Source: Artemisia argyi (Eukaryota > Streptophyta > Magnoliopsida > Asterales > Asteraceae). Taken from it: DNA of 64,000 nt. Positions 35,728 to 47,747 of this stretch are shown here, in pieces (position 1 is the stretch's first letter; each line of letters begins with the position of its first letter). Both the position numbers and the translations under genes were made by a program. The notes beneath the pieces were generated by a model. It did not search any database. It was not told the DNA's origin and saw only the letters and a program-made list of their open reading frames with translations. Where the stretch lies: positions 123,190,823 to 123,254,822 of the forward strand of contig CM060685.1 of the NCBI GenBank assembly GCA_030686995.1, given 5' to 3'.

Positions 35728-36719
35728 CAGTGGCGCAGCTATTAAGGGGCGGGGTGGGGCGCCCGACCCCCCGAAATTTTTTTTGCGATGTAGGGTTATA
35801 TAGTTTTTGTGTAGAAAAATTTCGGTATATTCGGTTTTGACCCCCATTTTAATTGTGAATTTTTTTTTATACATTAACCAATAAAATTGAACCATTACAT
35901 TTTACATAAGCCCATCTACCCAACCCAAACTAAAATCCATTAATAAACCAAATCCAAAACTAAAATCCATTACTTACTTACTTAGCCCATTAATAAACCA
36001 AATCCCATTAATAAAAAAAATAACGGAACAAACCCTCCCCCTTCGAAGTCGACTGTCGACCCATTCTCCTCCCAAGTCCCACCTTCCAGGTTATTGGTTC
36101 TTACTTTTTAATGATTGTTGTTTGTATCTTACGTAGTCAATTGGAGACTTTTCAAGTTGACAGGATAAATAATGCCAAGCTAAGTAAGGTAACAACTCTT
36201 TTTTATCTCTGCCAAACTCTTGTGGAAACTGGGAAAAATAGCATGTACGATTTGGTTAAAAGAGTGTGTCTACTCTTGACACTTCCGGTTTCGACTGCAA
36301 CAACAGAAAGGGGATTTTTGGCAATGAAGATATTCAAGAATCGCCTACGTAATAAGATGTCAGATCAGAATCTAGCAAACAGTATGGTGCTTTACATAGA
36401 AAAAGAAATTGCTAACAAGTTTGATGCGGAGTCTATAATTGAAGAATTCAAGGATCTTAAAGGTCGAAAGGCTGAACACTAATTTCTTCAATGAATCGAA
36501 CAAGATACCAACCGTTTGTCTCCTTTTTATTGTTTAGTTGTCTTGGACAAATGTTTAATTTTTTTAGTGATTGAAACTTTTTTTTTATAATAATAGTATT
36601 TAACTTTTGACCCGACCCGACCCGAATCACCGACCCAAACATATTACCCGAAAAATGGCGTTAGGAAAAAAAAATTTAGATCCCGACCCCCCACTGAAAA
36701 TTTTCTAGCTTCGCCACTG
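35728..36719. mobile_element. Internally deleted hAT transposon
   Basis: 992 bp with 14-bp terminal inverted repeats CAGTGGCG(C/A)AGCTA (13 of 14) and a perfect 8-bp target duplication CCAATAAT at 35720-35727 and 36720-36727. Inside is only the C-terminal dimerisation part of a transposase (36111-36482). A C/G-rich 'CCGACCCCCC' word occurs near both ends. Confidence 0.93.
36111..36482 (+). pseudogene. hAT transposase C-terminal fragment (TTF/ZMYM1-like)
   Basis: 123 codons ending in a normal stop, encoding the hAT dimerisation region (LLLTLPVSTATTERGFLAMK, then IFKNRLRNKMSDQNLANSMV). The full family protein is several hundred residues with a TTF-type zinc finger, a DUF4371 region and catalytic residues, all of which are missing here. 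The open frame is therefore a remnant, although a dimerisation-only protein could in principle interfere with full-length transposase. Confidence 0.8.
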
Positions 36720-36727
36720 CCAATAAT

Positions 36728-37052
36728 TAATATGTTTAAGTTGTTTGAATATAAGTTGTTGTATTAGATCAATATATGATAACTAAACGAATACTCACGC
36801 AAAACGACGATATATACTGACTAATAATTATACTTGTGAATTTGTGGTTCTGGTGTGACTATTGATGCAACACTTTCGAGTTCAATTTACAGTAATTTCA
36901 AGAAAATAGTTTATGTGTTGTAAACGGAAGGATTTCTCATGTTCATTTCGTCTATTAATAGCCTGCCTATGTTTGTTGTTGTTCTATTTTTGTTCTTTAG
37001 ATGCTAACAAGCATAAATCAATAAGATACAATACATGTGATTCCTGTTATTG
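36728..37052. other. Intergenic DNA between two hAT elements
   Basis: AT-rich, nothing recognised. Confidence 0.4.
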
Positions 37053-37060
37053 GTTATGCT

Positions 37061-37518
37061 CAGTGTTCTAAAAGGCGCGCCAAGGCGTCGCCAAGGCGCG
37101 AGGCATGGCCTCGGCGCCACGAAATGAACCAAGGCGTGAAGTCTAGGCGTCGTGTGAAAAGGCGTGGAATAAGGCGCGAAAAGGTGTGCCAAGGTGCGCC
37201 TTATCGTATGGCGTGGCGCCATTTTTAGAAGGGGATGATGTGGGCTTAAATTTTGGGCCTAGTAATTTCTAAACATAGTTCAAATTTTCACTTTATTTTT
37301 TATGCATATCATTTTTTGTAAGCTCACCTTTTGTAAACTCACCTTTTGTAAACTCGATATGCATATAAAATATGATATTATAACATAAATGATAAATATA
37401 TAAATATTTTTTCGTCGCCTTAGTCACGCCGCAAAAAACGCTATGACTTCGCCATGACGCGTAAGGCTTGAGGCGTGACCTTGCCGCCACGCCACGCCTC
37501 ACGCCATTTATAACATTG
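37061..37518. mobile_element. hAT-type MITE with GGCGC-rich ends
   Basis: 458 bp with 17-bp imperfect terminal inverted repeats (CAGTGTTCTAAAAGGCG against CAATGTTATAAATGGCG, 14 of 17) and a perfect 8-bp target duplication GTTATGCT at 37053-37060 and 37519-37526. The subterminal 150 bp on the left and 100 bp on the right are dense in AAGGCG/CGCC words, typical of hAT subterminal transposase-binding repeats. Non-coding. Confidence 0.92.
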
Positions 37519-37526
37519 GTTATGCT

Positions 37527-38136
37527 AGTAGTTTTCACATTGATTACGTATAATTATTTCAAACACGTTTGATATATGTAAATAATGTAATCTACTCTTT
37601 ACTTTAATGCGAGTTAGATTTTAGAGAGGTAATTACTAATTCGGTACCGTTGGCATTGCTTTTTTGACAATTTCTAATGTGTTTTCGTCATTTGATTGGG
37701 TGTTGTCCTGATCATCGTACTACACAGGTTTTGAGATCCGTATTCCATTTTTACCCCTACCCAACCCCTATTTACGAGTACTAAAGTCAAATCTTAAAAA
37801 TGTTTATTGCAATTTGCCCCATTACTTTTGAGTTCTGTATTTCGAGTATTAAAGCAACGATAAGTTCAAGAAAAGTATTAAAGCAACGGATGTGCTAATA
37901 GCCTAATACCGAAATAATGTCGATAAAAAACTATGAATAGCATTGAATTACTTTTTATTTGTAATAGTAATAAAATAACACTAAAAACTAGAAAACCACT
38001 AAAAAGAAGACGTATACTTATTCAGAATTGATTGAACAACTTCGACAATAACTTTGATTCTTTGAAGGTGGCATGGTAAATGGTAATATACCGAAGTTAC
38101 GAGATAACTTTGGTGGGTAACTTTGACTACAGACTA
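37527..38136. other. Intergenic DNA
   Basis: No gene or repeat recognised. Confidence 0.4.
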
Positions 38137-38470
38137 AGGATCAAATGAGAAGAATCCTTAAAATAAGAAAGATGATAAATAATTATAAGTACACATTAGA
38201 GATGCATTAGTTTGAATTATATGAATCCTCTAATATTTTAGATGCATCATAATATATTTTCTAGCTAAAAATTAGATGCATATACATATATTCATTTCAT
38301 CAAGTTATACGAATCATATGTATTTTTCGTCATCTGTGGGTCAAATTTGTTGCTAGTACTACTTTGCATCGTTTTCACTTCAAAATCACTTTTGAAACGA
38401 TGCATCTCAAATACGCAGTTATAGTTATTTCTCATTCTTCTCATTTTAAGTTTTCTTCTCACTGGATCCT
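38137..38470. mobile_element. MITE, copy 2 of the 8147-8530 family (inverted)
   Basis: About 334 bp. Read on the minus strand it matches copy 1, beginning AGGATCCAGTGAGAAGAAAA and sharing the CTAGCTAAAAATTAGATGCAT and TTGCTAGTACTACTTTGCAT segments. The ends abut TA, as in copy 1. Confidence 0.75.
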
Positions 38471-39965
38471 TACCCTACACCCGTGTTGTGAGAAGTTTAT
38501 ACATACCATTGAACGAAAAAAAAAATTTCGTGCAGGTTTATATTTTTTTCAAGATCAAACCACTTGATCTCAATCACCCATTCTATTTCAATTTAATGGT
38601 TTAGATTATTTGTCATTTTAATTTAATTATTTATTGAGGGTCATTTTCGTAATTATACTATCTCATTTAATCCATGGGTCAGTTACACACACATTTCTCA
38701 TTCACATTTTTTTTACCGGTTACACACACTAACCACCACCAAACCACTGTATCAAACCCTAACCATTATAGCACCAACAACCGTCATTGACGCCACCATC
38801 GGCGACTGTCCATGTTACCACCAAAATCAGATCCGTCACCAAACCCTAACAACGAGAGTCACTAGCCACCCTCGCTCAAACAACTGCCATTGCCGTCAAA
38901 CAACCAGCCCTCTAAAATCGCCGCCGAACAAACCATATTCAGTGAGTGGTCTCGATTTATTATTAAGCTTATATATGTCGTAATTCTTTTTTATAGCTGA
39001 TTTATTTATTTTTATTTTTATTTATTTATTTTAAAAGATTTTGCTATAGTTTTGTCTTATTAAGAAGTAAATGATAATATGTTGACTTCGATTAAGGAAC
39101 ATGTTGATAGTTGTAATACAAAAAATCTGTAAATGCATAAAATATGAGTATCAAAATAAAAGCATGACTTATAAGTAAGCACTAAACAAATTTAGTGTAA
39201 AATATAATTATTAGTTATGCTTATAATCTGAATGCCGTGCGTGTAATATCATATTTACAAAATATTAAACACTACCAAATTCTTGAATGTTCGTGTATTT
39301 AAATAAAATTTTAAAATAAATATGATTCATGCGTACACACCGTACATGCACATGATTATAACTAGCACCCATTATAAAAAATACTACCTCCGTTCCAAAA
39401 TTATTGTCCAGTTTGAATATGTGTTTAAAAAAGCTCGCCTGATGCGTGATGCGTTGCGATGCGAGGCTTTGTTGCATCAGACACCCCGATGCGTTGCGTT
39501 TACGGGATGCGAGGTGATGCGCGCACATCAGGTACGCATCAGCTGATGCACGCATGAGCGCTTTTTATTGCATCATGTATTTTGACCATATATAATAAAA
39601 TTGGACTTATTAGAAAGTAATGGGTCTACTTCTAATGGGTTGTACTTTTAAATAATGGTCCAATTTCACATACAACTAACAAAAATATACAGAGTTCGAC
39701 CTAACTCATTCCCCCCCAATAATTGAGCACCTTTCTCTTAATTTCTTCATCTGCTACTACCTTCTTCATGTGCTACCACCTTCTTCATCTCAATCTTCAT
39801 CAATCGGTGAGTTCTTCAATTTCTTCTTTCTACACTTTTAATTTCTACTTTCTAAACTCTTATTTTCTTCTTTCTAAACTTTCTTTATCTATAATCTTCT
39901 TGTCATTTATGATTAATATATCATCAAAATTACAATTCTAAAATTCTAACCTTAATTTTAGAATA
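38471..39965. other. Flank and likely 5' region of a hAT transposon
   Basis: No coding sequence. Bases 38690-38940 form a C-rich stretch resembling a captured 5' leader (repeated CCACCA/CGCC words, ending in a GTGAGT donor-like site). Bases 39425-39570 contain many GATGCG/CGCATC words, which look like subterminal repeats of the hAT element that follows. Bases 39720-39965 resemble a leader with an intron (GTGAGTTC near 39805 to TTTTAG at 39962). The outer hAT ends could not be fixed. Confidence 0.45.
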
Positions 39966-40314
39966 GATGCTGGAAATGTTTCGGGTTCAACCAACCCCAA
40001 CCTCAACCCCTCTTGTGCATCAACTGAATCTAAGGATATAGCCCACCAATTTGCAGTCCAAGATCCTAAAAACAGAAACAACTTTACTTGTAACTTCTGT
40101 GGTAAAGTAACCAAGGGAGGAGCATATCGGTTAAAGGGACATTTGGCTGGAGGTATGCGTGGTGTTAGTGACTGCCCTAGAGTACCTGATCATGTTAAAG
40201 TACAAGTTGAATTGTACATGAAAAATAAACAATCTGTGAAAGATAATAGTTGTATGCGTCGTGTAATGGATGAAGTCGATGAATATGATGAAGAGGAGGA
40301 TGATGATTGTATTG
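39966..40314 (+). pseudogene. hAT transposase 5' part: BED zinc finger
   Basis: Open frame encoding a BED-type zinc finger (FTCNFCGKVTKGGAYRLKGH, then a distal Cys in SDCP) and an acidic linker DEYDEEEDDD. It is cut at 40314 by the Copia element and resumes in phase at 52131. BED fingers bind DNA in plant hAT transposases and in domesticated relatives. The true start lies upstream, probably across an intron, since the open frame has no ATG at its beginning. Confidence 0.85.
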
Positions 40315-40378
40315 TGTTGGAAATTATACTAACAGTTACCACGGCTAAGTGAAGATGTTACAACTGCAGAAGATTGTA

Positions 40379-40408
40379 CTTGCAGTGGAAACTCATTACC
40401 ACTGCAAG
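40379..40408. promoter_or_regulatory. Hairpin-capable CAGTGG/CCACTG palindrome in LTR
   Basis: Arms CTTGCAGTGG (40379-40388) and CCACTGCAAG (40399-40408) are perfect inverted repeats around a 10-base loop. It lies about 130 bp upstream of the LTR TATA box. The 3' LTR copy has one mismatch in the stem (51735). A further CCACTG follows at 40420. Confidence 0.75.
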
Positions 40409-40534
40409 AACATATATTACCACTGCTTATTAGATAACTGTTAGGAAACGTGTTTAGATAATTATAGAATAGATCTCGTGTATATCTTATTCTATTAGCA
40501 TTATACTTATCTTGTAGAAGAGGACTCCTTGTGC

Positions 40535-40541
40535 TATAAAA
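40535..40541 (+). promoter_or_regulatory. LTR TATA box
   Basis: TATAAAA in the context CTATAAAAGGAGG; the expected U3 core promoter for the genomic RNA. Confidence 0.75.
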
Positions 40542-40797
40542 GGAGGTCCTAGGTTAAAGGTTAGATATACGTTTTCTAGAGCTTCAAGGTGTAACCCTAG
40601 TGATATCAAGATCACTCGTATTATTATCATTAATAATATTGGAGCTAATCGTTTGTTTACATACATTGTTCTTATTCATATACAACTGTCTTACTCACAA
40701 TCAAACTTCTAAGTGTTACTAAGTAGATTCCGCATACTTAGTGATATAACTCAAAGTATCAATCTAACTCAAGTTCAAGGTGTTTAGATCCATCATG

Positions 40798-40809
40798 TGG
40801 TATCAGAGC
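40798..40809 (+). other. Copia primer binding site
   Basis: TGGTATCAGAGC, complementary to the initiator tRNA-Met 3' end, two bases after the LTR. This is the standard plant Copia site. Confidence 0.93.
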
Positions 40810-40859
40810 CAGGCTTTGATACTTTGATTTAGAAGACTCTAGTTCACTCAGAAGAATCA

Positions 40860-42575
40860 ATGGAGACAGAAACCAGTAACTCAAACATTGCTGCTAAGCT
40901 TCCAAAGCTTAAGTTGAATGACTTTGAGATGTGGAGGCTAATGATCGAACAATGCTTTATGGTCCAAGACTACACACTCTGAGAGATCATTATGGTTGGA
41001 AATTCTTTCAAACCAAGTTCTACATAAGAGATGGTTAATGGCAAGGAAGTAATTAAGGTCAACACTGGACCTGTTACTAATGATGAAAGACTTCAGCTGA
41101 AGAATGATCTGAAGGCCAGAGGTTTGCTGCTGATGACACTTCCCAGAGACCAAGTTCTAGCATTCAGCAAGTACAAGACTGCAAAGACTCTTTTTGATGA
41201 GATCTGTAATGTTTTTGGTGGTAATGATTCCACCAAGAAGACTCAAAAGACCCTGCTGAAGCAGACTTATGAAAACTTTGGTTCAACAAGTAACGAATCA
41301 ATTGATAACATCTTCACAAGGCTACAAAAGATTGTTACTCAACTCACTGTCTTTGGAATTGAGGTGGAAAGGGAAGACCTCAATCTAAAGTTCTTAAGAA
41401 GCTTACCCTCTGAGTTTGGAATCAATGTTGATGTGTGGGAAGATAAGCCAGATTTGGAGACCATGAAACTTAATGGTTTGTACAATAACTTCAAGGTTAT
41501 TGAACAAAGATTGAAGAAAGCTGGAAAAATAAGCTCAAGTTCAGGAAGTGTAGCACTCATATCATCATCTCTTGATGATAGTTCATATGAAGAAAGTGAT
41601 AGTGATGATGACAGTGCTAACATTGTTGTTTCCACTGGTAGCTCAAAGAGACAGATTGCAGGACTTAGTGACACTACTTTTTATGCCTTTATATCAAGTC
41701 AAGTGGGTGGTTCAATTCTCAATCATGAGGATTTGGATCAAATTGATGAGGATGATATGGAGGAGATGGACATCAAATGGCAAGTGGCATTACTAAGCTT
41801 AAGGACAAAGAAGTTTTGGAAGAAGACTGGAAGAAAGATCAACATCAGTGGCAATGAAACAGTAGGTTTTGACAAAAAGAAGGTGGAGTGCTATAATTGT
41901 CATAAAAAGGGGCACTTTGCCAGGGAGTGCAGGAAGCCAAGGAAATCTGACAACATGTCAACTTGGTATAAGCAGGACAAGAAGAAGGAACCTACTACTG
42001 ATGAGCCAAAGGGGCTATTGGCTATTGATGAAGTGAGCTTTGATTGGAGCTTTATGACTAAGGAAGAGGAAGATGATTCAGAGTCTGCAATGGTTGCTAC
42101 AGAGCTTGCACTAATGGCTTTTTCTGACTCTGAGGTACAAACTGATAATGCTTGTTCTAAATCTTGTACGGCCTTAAAAGAGTATGAGAAAATTAAAGCA
42201 CAATATGATGAACAATTGCTAGAGTTAACTCATACTAATTATAACTTAGCAAATCATAAAAGAGGCCTAGGAGTTTTAGAAACTCAATTAGAGCATTATA
42301 GGGCAAATGAATCTAAGTTCAATGATGATATTGCAGTATTAAGAAGAGACTTAGATTATCAGGTTGCTGTAAATAAGGTTCTTAGAGAAGAACTAGAAAA
42401 GGTTAAAATGGTTAGTGAGAATATAATGATAACTAAGCAAACACTGGATCATCAATCCAAGTGTATTGAAAAAATTTGGGAAGCCCAAGTTGTGAACAAA
42501 GCCAAATCAGGAGTTGGATACAAAACTGTTCCACCACCTCTAAGAGGTGTTCCATCACCTCCTGGCATTGACTAA
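40860..42575 (+). pseudogene. Copia gag with two stop codons
   Basis: Nucleocapsid/capsid polyprotein. The frame starts at ATG 40860 (METETSNSNIAAKLPKLKL) and has a TGA at 40980 and a TAA at 41025. The rest is open from 41031 to the stop at 42575 (UBN2/Gag-polypeptide type). A CCHC zinc knuckle CYNCHKKGHFAREC is at about 41889-41930, and a coiled-coil-like tail follows at about 42180-42480. Downstream the same frame stays open to 43520. Confidence 0.9.
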
Positions 42576-42611
42576 GCTCACACAGGATTAGAAGAATTCC
42601 AGGAACCACCT

Positions 42612-43520
42612 ATGACCTATGGACCAAAAATTGTTAAACCAGTTGAAATTGAAAAGGTTCAGGTTGAGGTTGATATATTTGATAGTGCTAGTGACTCATC
42701 TCTTAAAGATGAAAATTTGAATGTTGAGTCTAAACCTAGTGTTCCTGAGAATGTTAAAGTGGAGGTTAAAAAGTGTATTCCAGATGTTGTCAAAGAGAAG
42801 CCTAGGTCACAACCTAATTTCACTAGGCCCACTACTAGATATGCAGAGATGTACAGAAACAGGTCACCAACTCCTATGGGTAATATGAGGAGTTGGAATC
42901 ATGTTAAGTCTAGGCAATTTGGTAGTGATTTTGTGTTCAATAACAAACCCTGTCATATATGTGGTAGCTTTGACCATTTGTCTTATAGCTGTACCTACCA
43001 CTTGGGTAGAAGGGAAGTGTTTGGGAATACAAGGGTGAATGGCCAAAATGCAAATAACTTAACTCACCCAAATCCACTTAGCAAGATGATTCCCAGGTCT
43101 GTTTTGCTTCATTCTGGCATAAAACCAATTTCCACTGCTAGACCAGCAGTTACCACTGCCAGTAATAAAAACAGAGTTTACCCTAAGTCCCCTGTCACAA
43201 ATTTTGTTAAATCTAATCAAACAGGGAAAAAGACTAATTTTGAAAAGAAAGTTAACAATAATCAGAAGTGGGTACCCAAAATTTCTAAGCCAGCAGTTCC
43301 CACTGCAAGGCCAAAGGTTACCACTGGTAGGTCTGTTAACAAGAAAAGGGTAAATATAGGAAATGCTGTTAAGGCCTTAACATGTTGGGAATGGAAACCA
43401 AAAGGAACCATCACCTCAAACCATCCCAATGGTGTATCAATGACCTTTGATAGATATAATTATATTGATACACGAGGCAGATCCAAGTCATTTGTGGCTT
43501 GGGTCCCCAAAAGGAACTAA
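42612..43520 (+). pseudogene. Copia gag-pol linker with second Cys motif
   Basis: Lies in the same frame as gag after the TAA at 42573. It encodes a basic Pro/Thr-rich linker with a CHICGSFDHLSYSC zinc-knuckle-like motif (about 42952-42995) and ends near FVAWVPKRN. Repeated PISTARPAVTT / AVPTARPKVTTG segments are encoded by CCACTG-containing DNA. Protease begins in another frame about 20 bases upstream of the stop, suggesting a programmed or mutational frameshift. Confidence 0.75.
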
Positions 43521-46500
43521 TTCCTTTATTTTGTGTGCAGGAACATTCAAATACTACAAATGATCAAGGATACTCAGACAGTGGATGTTCCATGAACATG
43601 ACTGGTAATAAGTCCTATCTTTCAGACTTTCAACCTTATGATGGACAATTTGTCAGCTTTGGAGGAGGAATTGGTGGCAAAGTTTCTGGCAAAGGAACAA
43701 CCAAGGCTGGAAACATTGACTTTGAAGATGTGCAGTATGTGAAAGAACTCAAGTACAACCTTTTCAGTGTGTCACAGATGTGTGACAAGAAGCATAGAGT
43801 TCTATTCACAGAAGATGAATGCTATATCTTATCTAAGGATTATAAGCTTCCTGATGAAAGTGACATTTTACTTAAAATCCATAGAAAAGGTAATTTGTAT
43901 AGCATTGACATGAAGAACATAGTGGCTAATAATGATGTTACTTGCTTGCTTGCTAAAGCCACTTTGGATGAATCAATGCTTTGGCATAGAAGACTTGGTC
44001 ATGTTAACTTCAAGACCATCAACAAGATTGTGAAAGATGGACTTGTCAGAGGTCTACCAGAGAAAAGATTTGAAAATGACCAAACTTGTGTTGCCTGTCT
44101 CAAAGGAAAGAAACACAGAGCTTCATGCAAGACCAAAGCCTTCAATTCTATTGATCATCCACTTTTTATGCTGCATATGGACTTGTTTGGTCCTACTTCT
44201 GTGAGCAGCATCAATTTGAAGAAGTATTGTCTTGTTGTAACTGATGATTTCAGTAGATTCACATGGGTTTTCTTTTTAAGAACCAAGGATGAAACCACTG
44301 GCATCCTTAAGACATTCATCACTGAAGTTGAAAATCAATTTGAAAAGAAAATCAAGATCATCAAGTGTGACAATGGGACAGAGTTCAAGAATAAAGTTAT
44401 GGATGATTTCTGCAGAGACAAAGGTATTAAAAGAGAATTTAGTGTTGCAAGAACTCCTCAACAAAATGGGGTTGCAGAAAGAAGAAACAGAATACTAATT
44501 GAGGCTGCTAGAACCATGTTAGCTGATTTCAAGCTTCCAGTAACTTTTTGAGCTGAAGCAGTTAACACTGCTTGTTACATTCAGAATAGGGTTTTAGTGG
44601 TCAAAACAAAGAACAAGACACCTTATGAGTTATTCAGAGGAAGACCTCCTACTTTGGAGTTTATGAGGCCATTTGGGTGTCATGTTACTATTCTCAATAC
44701 CATTGATCATCTGGGTAAATTTGAAGAAAAGTCAGATGAAGGCTTCTTTGTTGGATACGCTATGGTTAGTAAGGCTTTTAGAGTCTATAACTTAAGAACA
44801 AAGAAGATTGAAGAGAACTTGCATGTTCAGTTTCTTGAAAATAAAGCAAACATGGCAGGTTCAGGACCAGATTGGCTATTTGATCTTGAAACATTATCCA
44901 ACACAATGAATTATGTACCACTCACTTCAAGCACTGGAGATAAAGAACTTGAAGATTCAGAAGAATTCATTGATGAAGATGAAGCTTGTAAAGATGATGA
45001 AGATCAAATTGTTATGCCACTTTGGGACTTTGTTGACAATTCTGAAAAGACAAGTGATGCAGATGGTGTGAATTTTGATGAATTGAATAAAGAAATTCCT
45101 ACTAGCAGTGGTAACTCAATTTCCACTGCTACACCAGAAGTTTCCACCGTCAGCCCAAATGTGGAAAATACTTCTCAGGAATCACCAAGTAATGATATAG
45201 AGATCTCTAACATGCCTACAACATATGATATTCCTAGCACATCACAATCTTCAATTCACAAAGTGCATCCACTTGATAATGTTATTGGTGAACTTCAATC
45301 AGGTGTGAAGACTAGAAGACAGACAAAGAAAGATGATATTCATGGGTTCATAAGTGAAGTGTATGAGTCCAAGAAACATAGTAAGAAGAATGAGTGTTTG
45401 TTCTTCTGTTTTCTCTCACAGGTGGAGCCTAAGAATGTTTATATGGCTCTAGGAGAATCTAGCTGGGTTGAAGCTATGCAAGAAGAGTTGCTGCAGTTTA
45501 AACTTCAAAAGGTTTGGGTTCTTTGTGACTTGCCTGATGGTATGAAGGTCATTGGTACTAAATGGGTTTTCAGAAACAAGAAAGATGAAAGAGGTATTGT
45601 AATCAGGAACAAAGCTAGATTGGTTGCTCAAGGATACACTCAAGAGGAGGGTATTGATTATGAAGAAGTTTTTGCTCCTGTTGCAAGGATTGAGGCTATT
45701 AGATTGTTTTTAGCCTATGCATCATTTATGGGCTTTACAATCTATCAAATGGATGTTAAGAGTGCCTTTCTGTATGGTACTATTGATGAGGAGGTATATG
45801 TCTCTCAACCTCCAGGCTTTGAAGATCCTCAGCACCCAAATAAAGTATATAAAGTGGTTAAGGCTCTTTATGGCTTACATCAGGCTCCAAGGAAGTGGTA
45901 TGAAACCTTAGCAAATTATTTATTGAATAATGGGTTTCATAGAGACAAGATTGACCAAACTTTGTTCATCAAGAAAGACAAGGGTGATATTTTACTTGTT
46001 CAAGTTTATGTTGATGATATTATCTTTGGTTCTACTAAACAAGAGATGTGCAAAGAGTTTGAGAAGCTGATGAAAGATGAATTTCAGATGAGTTCTATGG
46101 GAGAACTTACATTCTTTTTGGGGCTGCAAGTACAACAGAGTAAGGAAGGCATATTTATCAGTCAAGACAAATATGTGGCTGAGATCATTAGGAAGTTCAA
46201 GTTTACTGATGCAAAACCTTCAAATACCCCTGCTGACAAGACCACTCATCTATTGTTGAAGAATGCTAGTGGTGCTAATGTTGATGTTCACACTTACAGA
46301 TCTATGATTGGTTCTTTGATGTATCTTACTTCATCAAGGCCAGACATTATGTTTGCTGTATGTGCTTGTGCAAGATTTCAAGTAACTCCAAAAACATCAC
46401 ATATGACAGCAGTGGAAAAGATTTTTAGGTACTTGAAGACTTATCCTAATCTTGGCTTATGGTATCCAAGAGACTCTCCTATGGAATTGATCACATACTC

Positions 46501-46951
46501 AGATAGTGACTATGCTGGTGCAAGTTTGGATAGAAGATCAACTACTGGAGGATGTCAATTTCTTGGATGTAGATTGGTGTCATGGCAGTGCAAGAAGCAA
46601 ACTATGGTTGCTACTTCAACCACTGAAGCAGAATATGTTTTAGCTGCTAGTTGTTGTGCTCAGATCCTTTGGCTTCAGAATCAATTATTGGATTATGGGT
46701 ACAATTTCATGAACACCATTATCTATATAGACAATAGTAGTACCATATGCATTATTAAAAATCCTGTGCAACACACTAAAACTAAACATATTGAAATTAG
46801 ACATCACTTTATTAGAGATTGTTTTGAGAAAAAGCTTATTAATATTGTCAAAATCCATACTGATGACAATTATGCTGATTTATTAACAAAAGGGCTTGAT
46901 GTGGGTAGATTTCAATACTTGGTAACAGGTATTGGAATGCTAAATCCATAA
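43499..46951 (+). pseudogene. Copia pol: protease, integrase, RT, RNase H
   Basis: Polyprotein in one frame with a single internal TGA at 44549-44551, inside the integrase. Domains in order: aspartic protease (YSDSGCSMNMTG, with D-S-G), the GAG-pre-integrase HHCC region (LWHRRLGHVNFK ... CVACLKGKKH), the integrase core with its D,D-35-E-type residues (HMDLFGP, CDNGTEFKN, PQQNGVAERRN), reverse transcriptase ([17 protein letters not shown]) and RNase H ([19 protein letters not shown]). It is otherwise full length. The stop makes this copy defective unless read through. Confidence 0.93.
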
Positions 46952-47223
46952 ATCTTTGATGTCAAATACTTTTCAGTGTTGCAGGATAGTTTTTAGGTAT
47001 TAATATTGTTTGTATGGTATGTATGGTTTTCTACTAACTTGTATGCAGAGTTATCAAGAGCACAGTGGAAATAAACATACAACAGTGGAAAGATTGGTGA
47101 TAATAGCAAGAACAAAGAGTACTTTTATTAATCATAAAAGAGAAGTACATCACATCCACTTAGAAAAACATTGTCACCAACACAGGAAACCATCACAAAA
47201 GACATAAACCTACAACCTAACAC

Positions 47224-47682
47224 CTACTCTATAGGTTTCTTTCCTTTTCCCTCATACTGATGCTTGCCCTTGGAAGCCTTCTTTCTCTTGTCATCAAAAG
47301 AAAGTTGTTTCCTTGGACAAGCCAGTCCCAGAACTTGCTTGGGAGGCCTTGGTGCTTGAGTAGGCTTTTCAACAGCTGGCCACTTCATGTTGTTTATGGC
47401 AGTTGTCAATGCTGTGGTGAGGGCCTTTGGAAGCTCTTTGGAAAGATCAAAGGTTGGATCATTATCATCATCAGATGAAGAGCTTGAATAAAACTCAAGT
47501 GATGGAGCAGGATCAGCCGGAATCTTCTTGTTGGGCTTCATGCTTGAAGATGTAGCAGTTGCAGCACTTGGTGGAAAATATCCACTCCATCCAGCTGAAA
47601 GTTATTCAGAGTCTGAGTAGTAACTGATTTCCTCATCTGAAGAGTCATCAGAAGAGATGTAAATTAAAGGAAACCAACTCAT
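47224..47682 (-). pseudogene. Antisense ORF between pol and third ORF
   Basis: On the minus strand an ATG at 47682 starts a frame of 152 codons, interrupted by one TAA at 47602-47604 (codon 27) and then open from 47601 to a TAG at 47224. The N-terminus is acidic and Ser-rich (SSDDSSDEE), the middle has LEFYSSSSSDDDNDPTFDL, and the C-terminus is strongly basic (KRKKASKGKHQYEGKGKK). No homology is recognised. A TATA box lies 65 nt upstream of the ATG. Some plant LTR elements are known to carry antisense ORFs after pol; I know of no function for this one. The 105-codon part from 47541 could also start from its own ATG. Confidence 0.6.
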
Positions 47683-47747
47683 GATGATGCTTATGGTTTG
47701 TGTTATTGAAGATGATTGTTGATGAGAGATAAAAGTTTTGAGCCCCC

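Larger units (their letters stand above)
40315..40795 (+). repeat. Copia 5' LTR, 481 bp
   Basis: TGTTGG...CATCA. Contains a TATA box TATAAAA at 40535-40541 and a perfect 10-bp inverted repeat at 40379-40408. It differs from the 3' LTR at 40321, 40392, 40405, 40477, 40522 and 40769. Confidence 0.97.
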
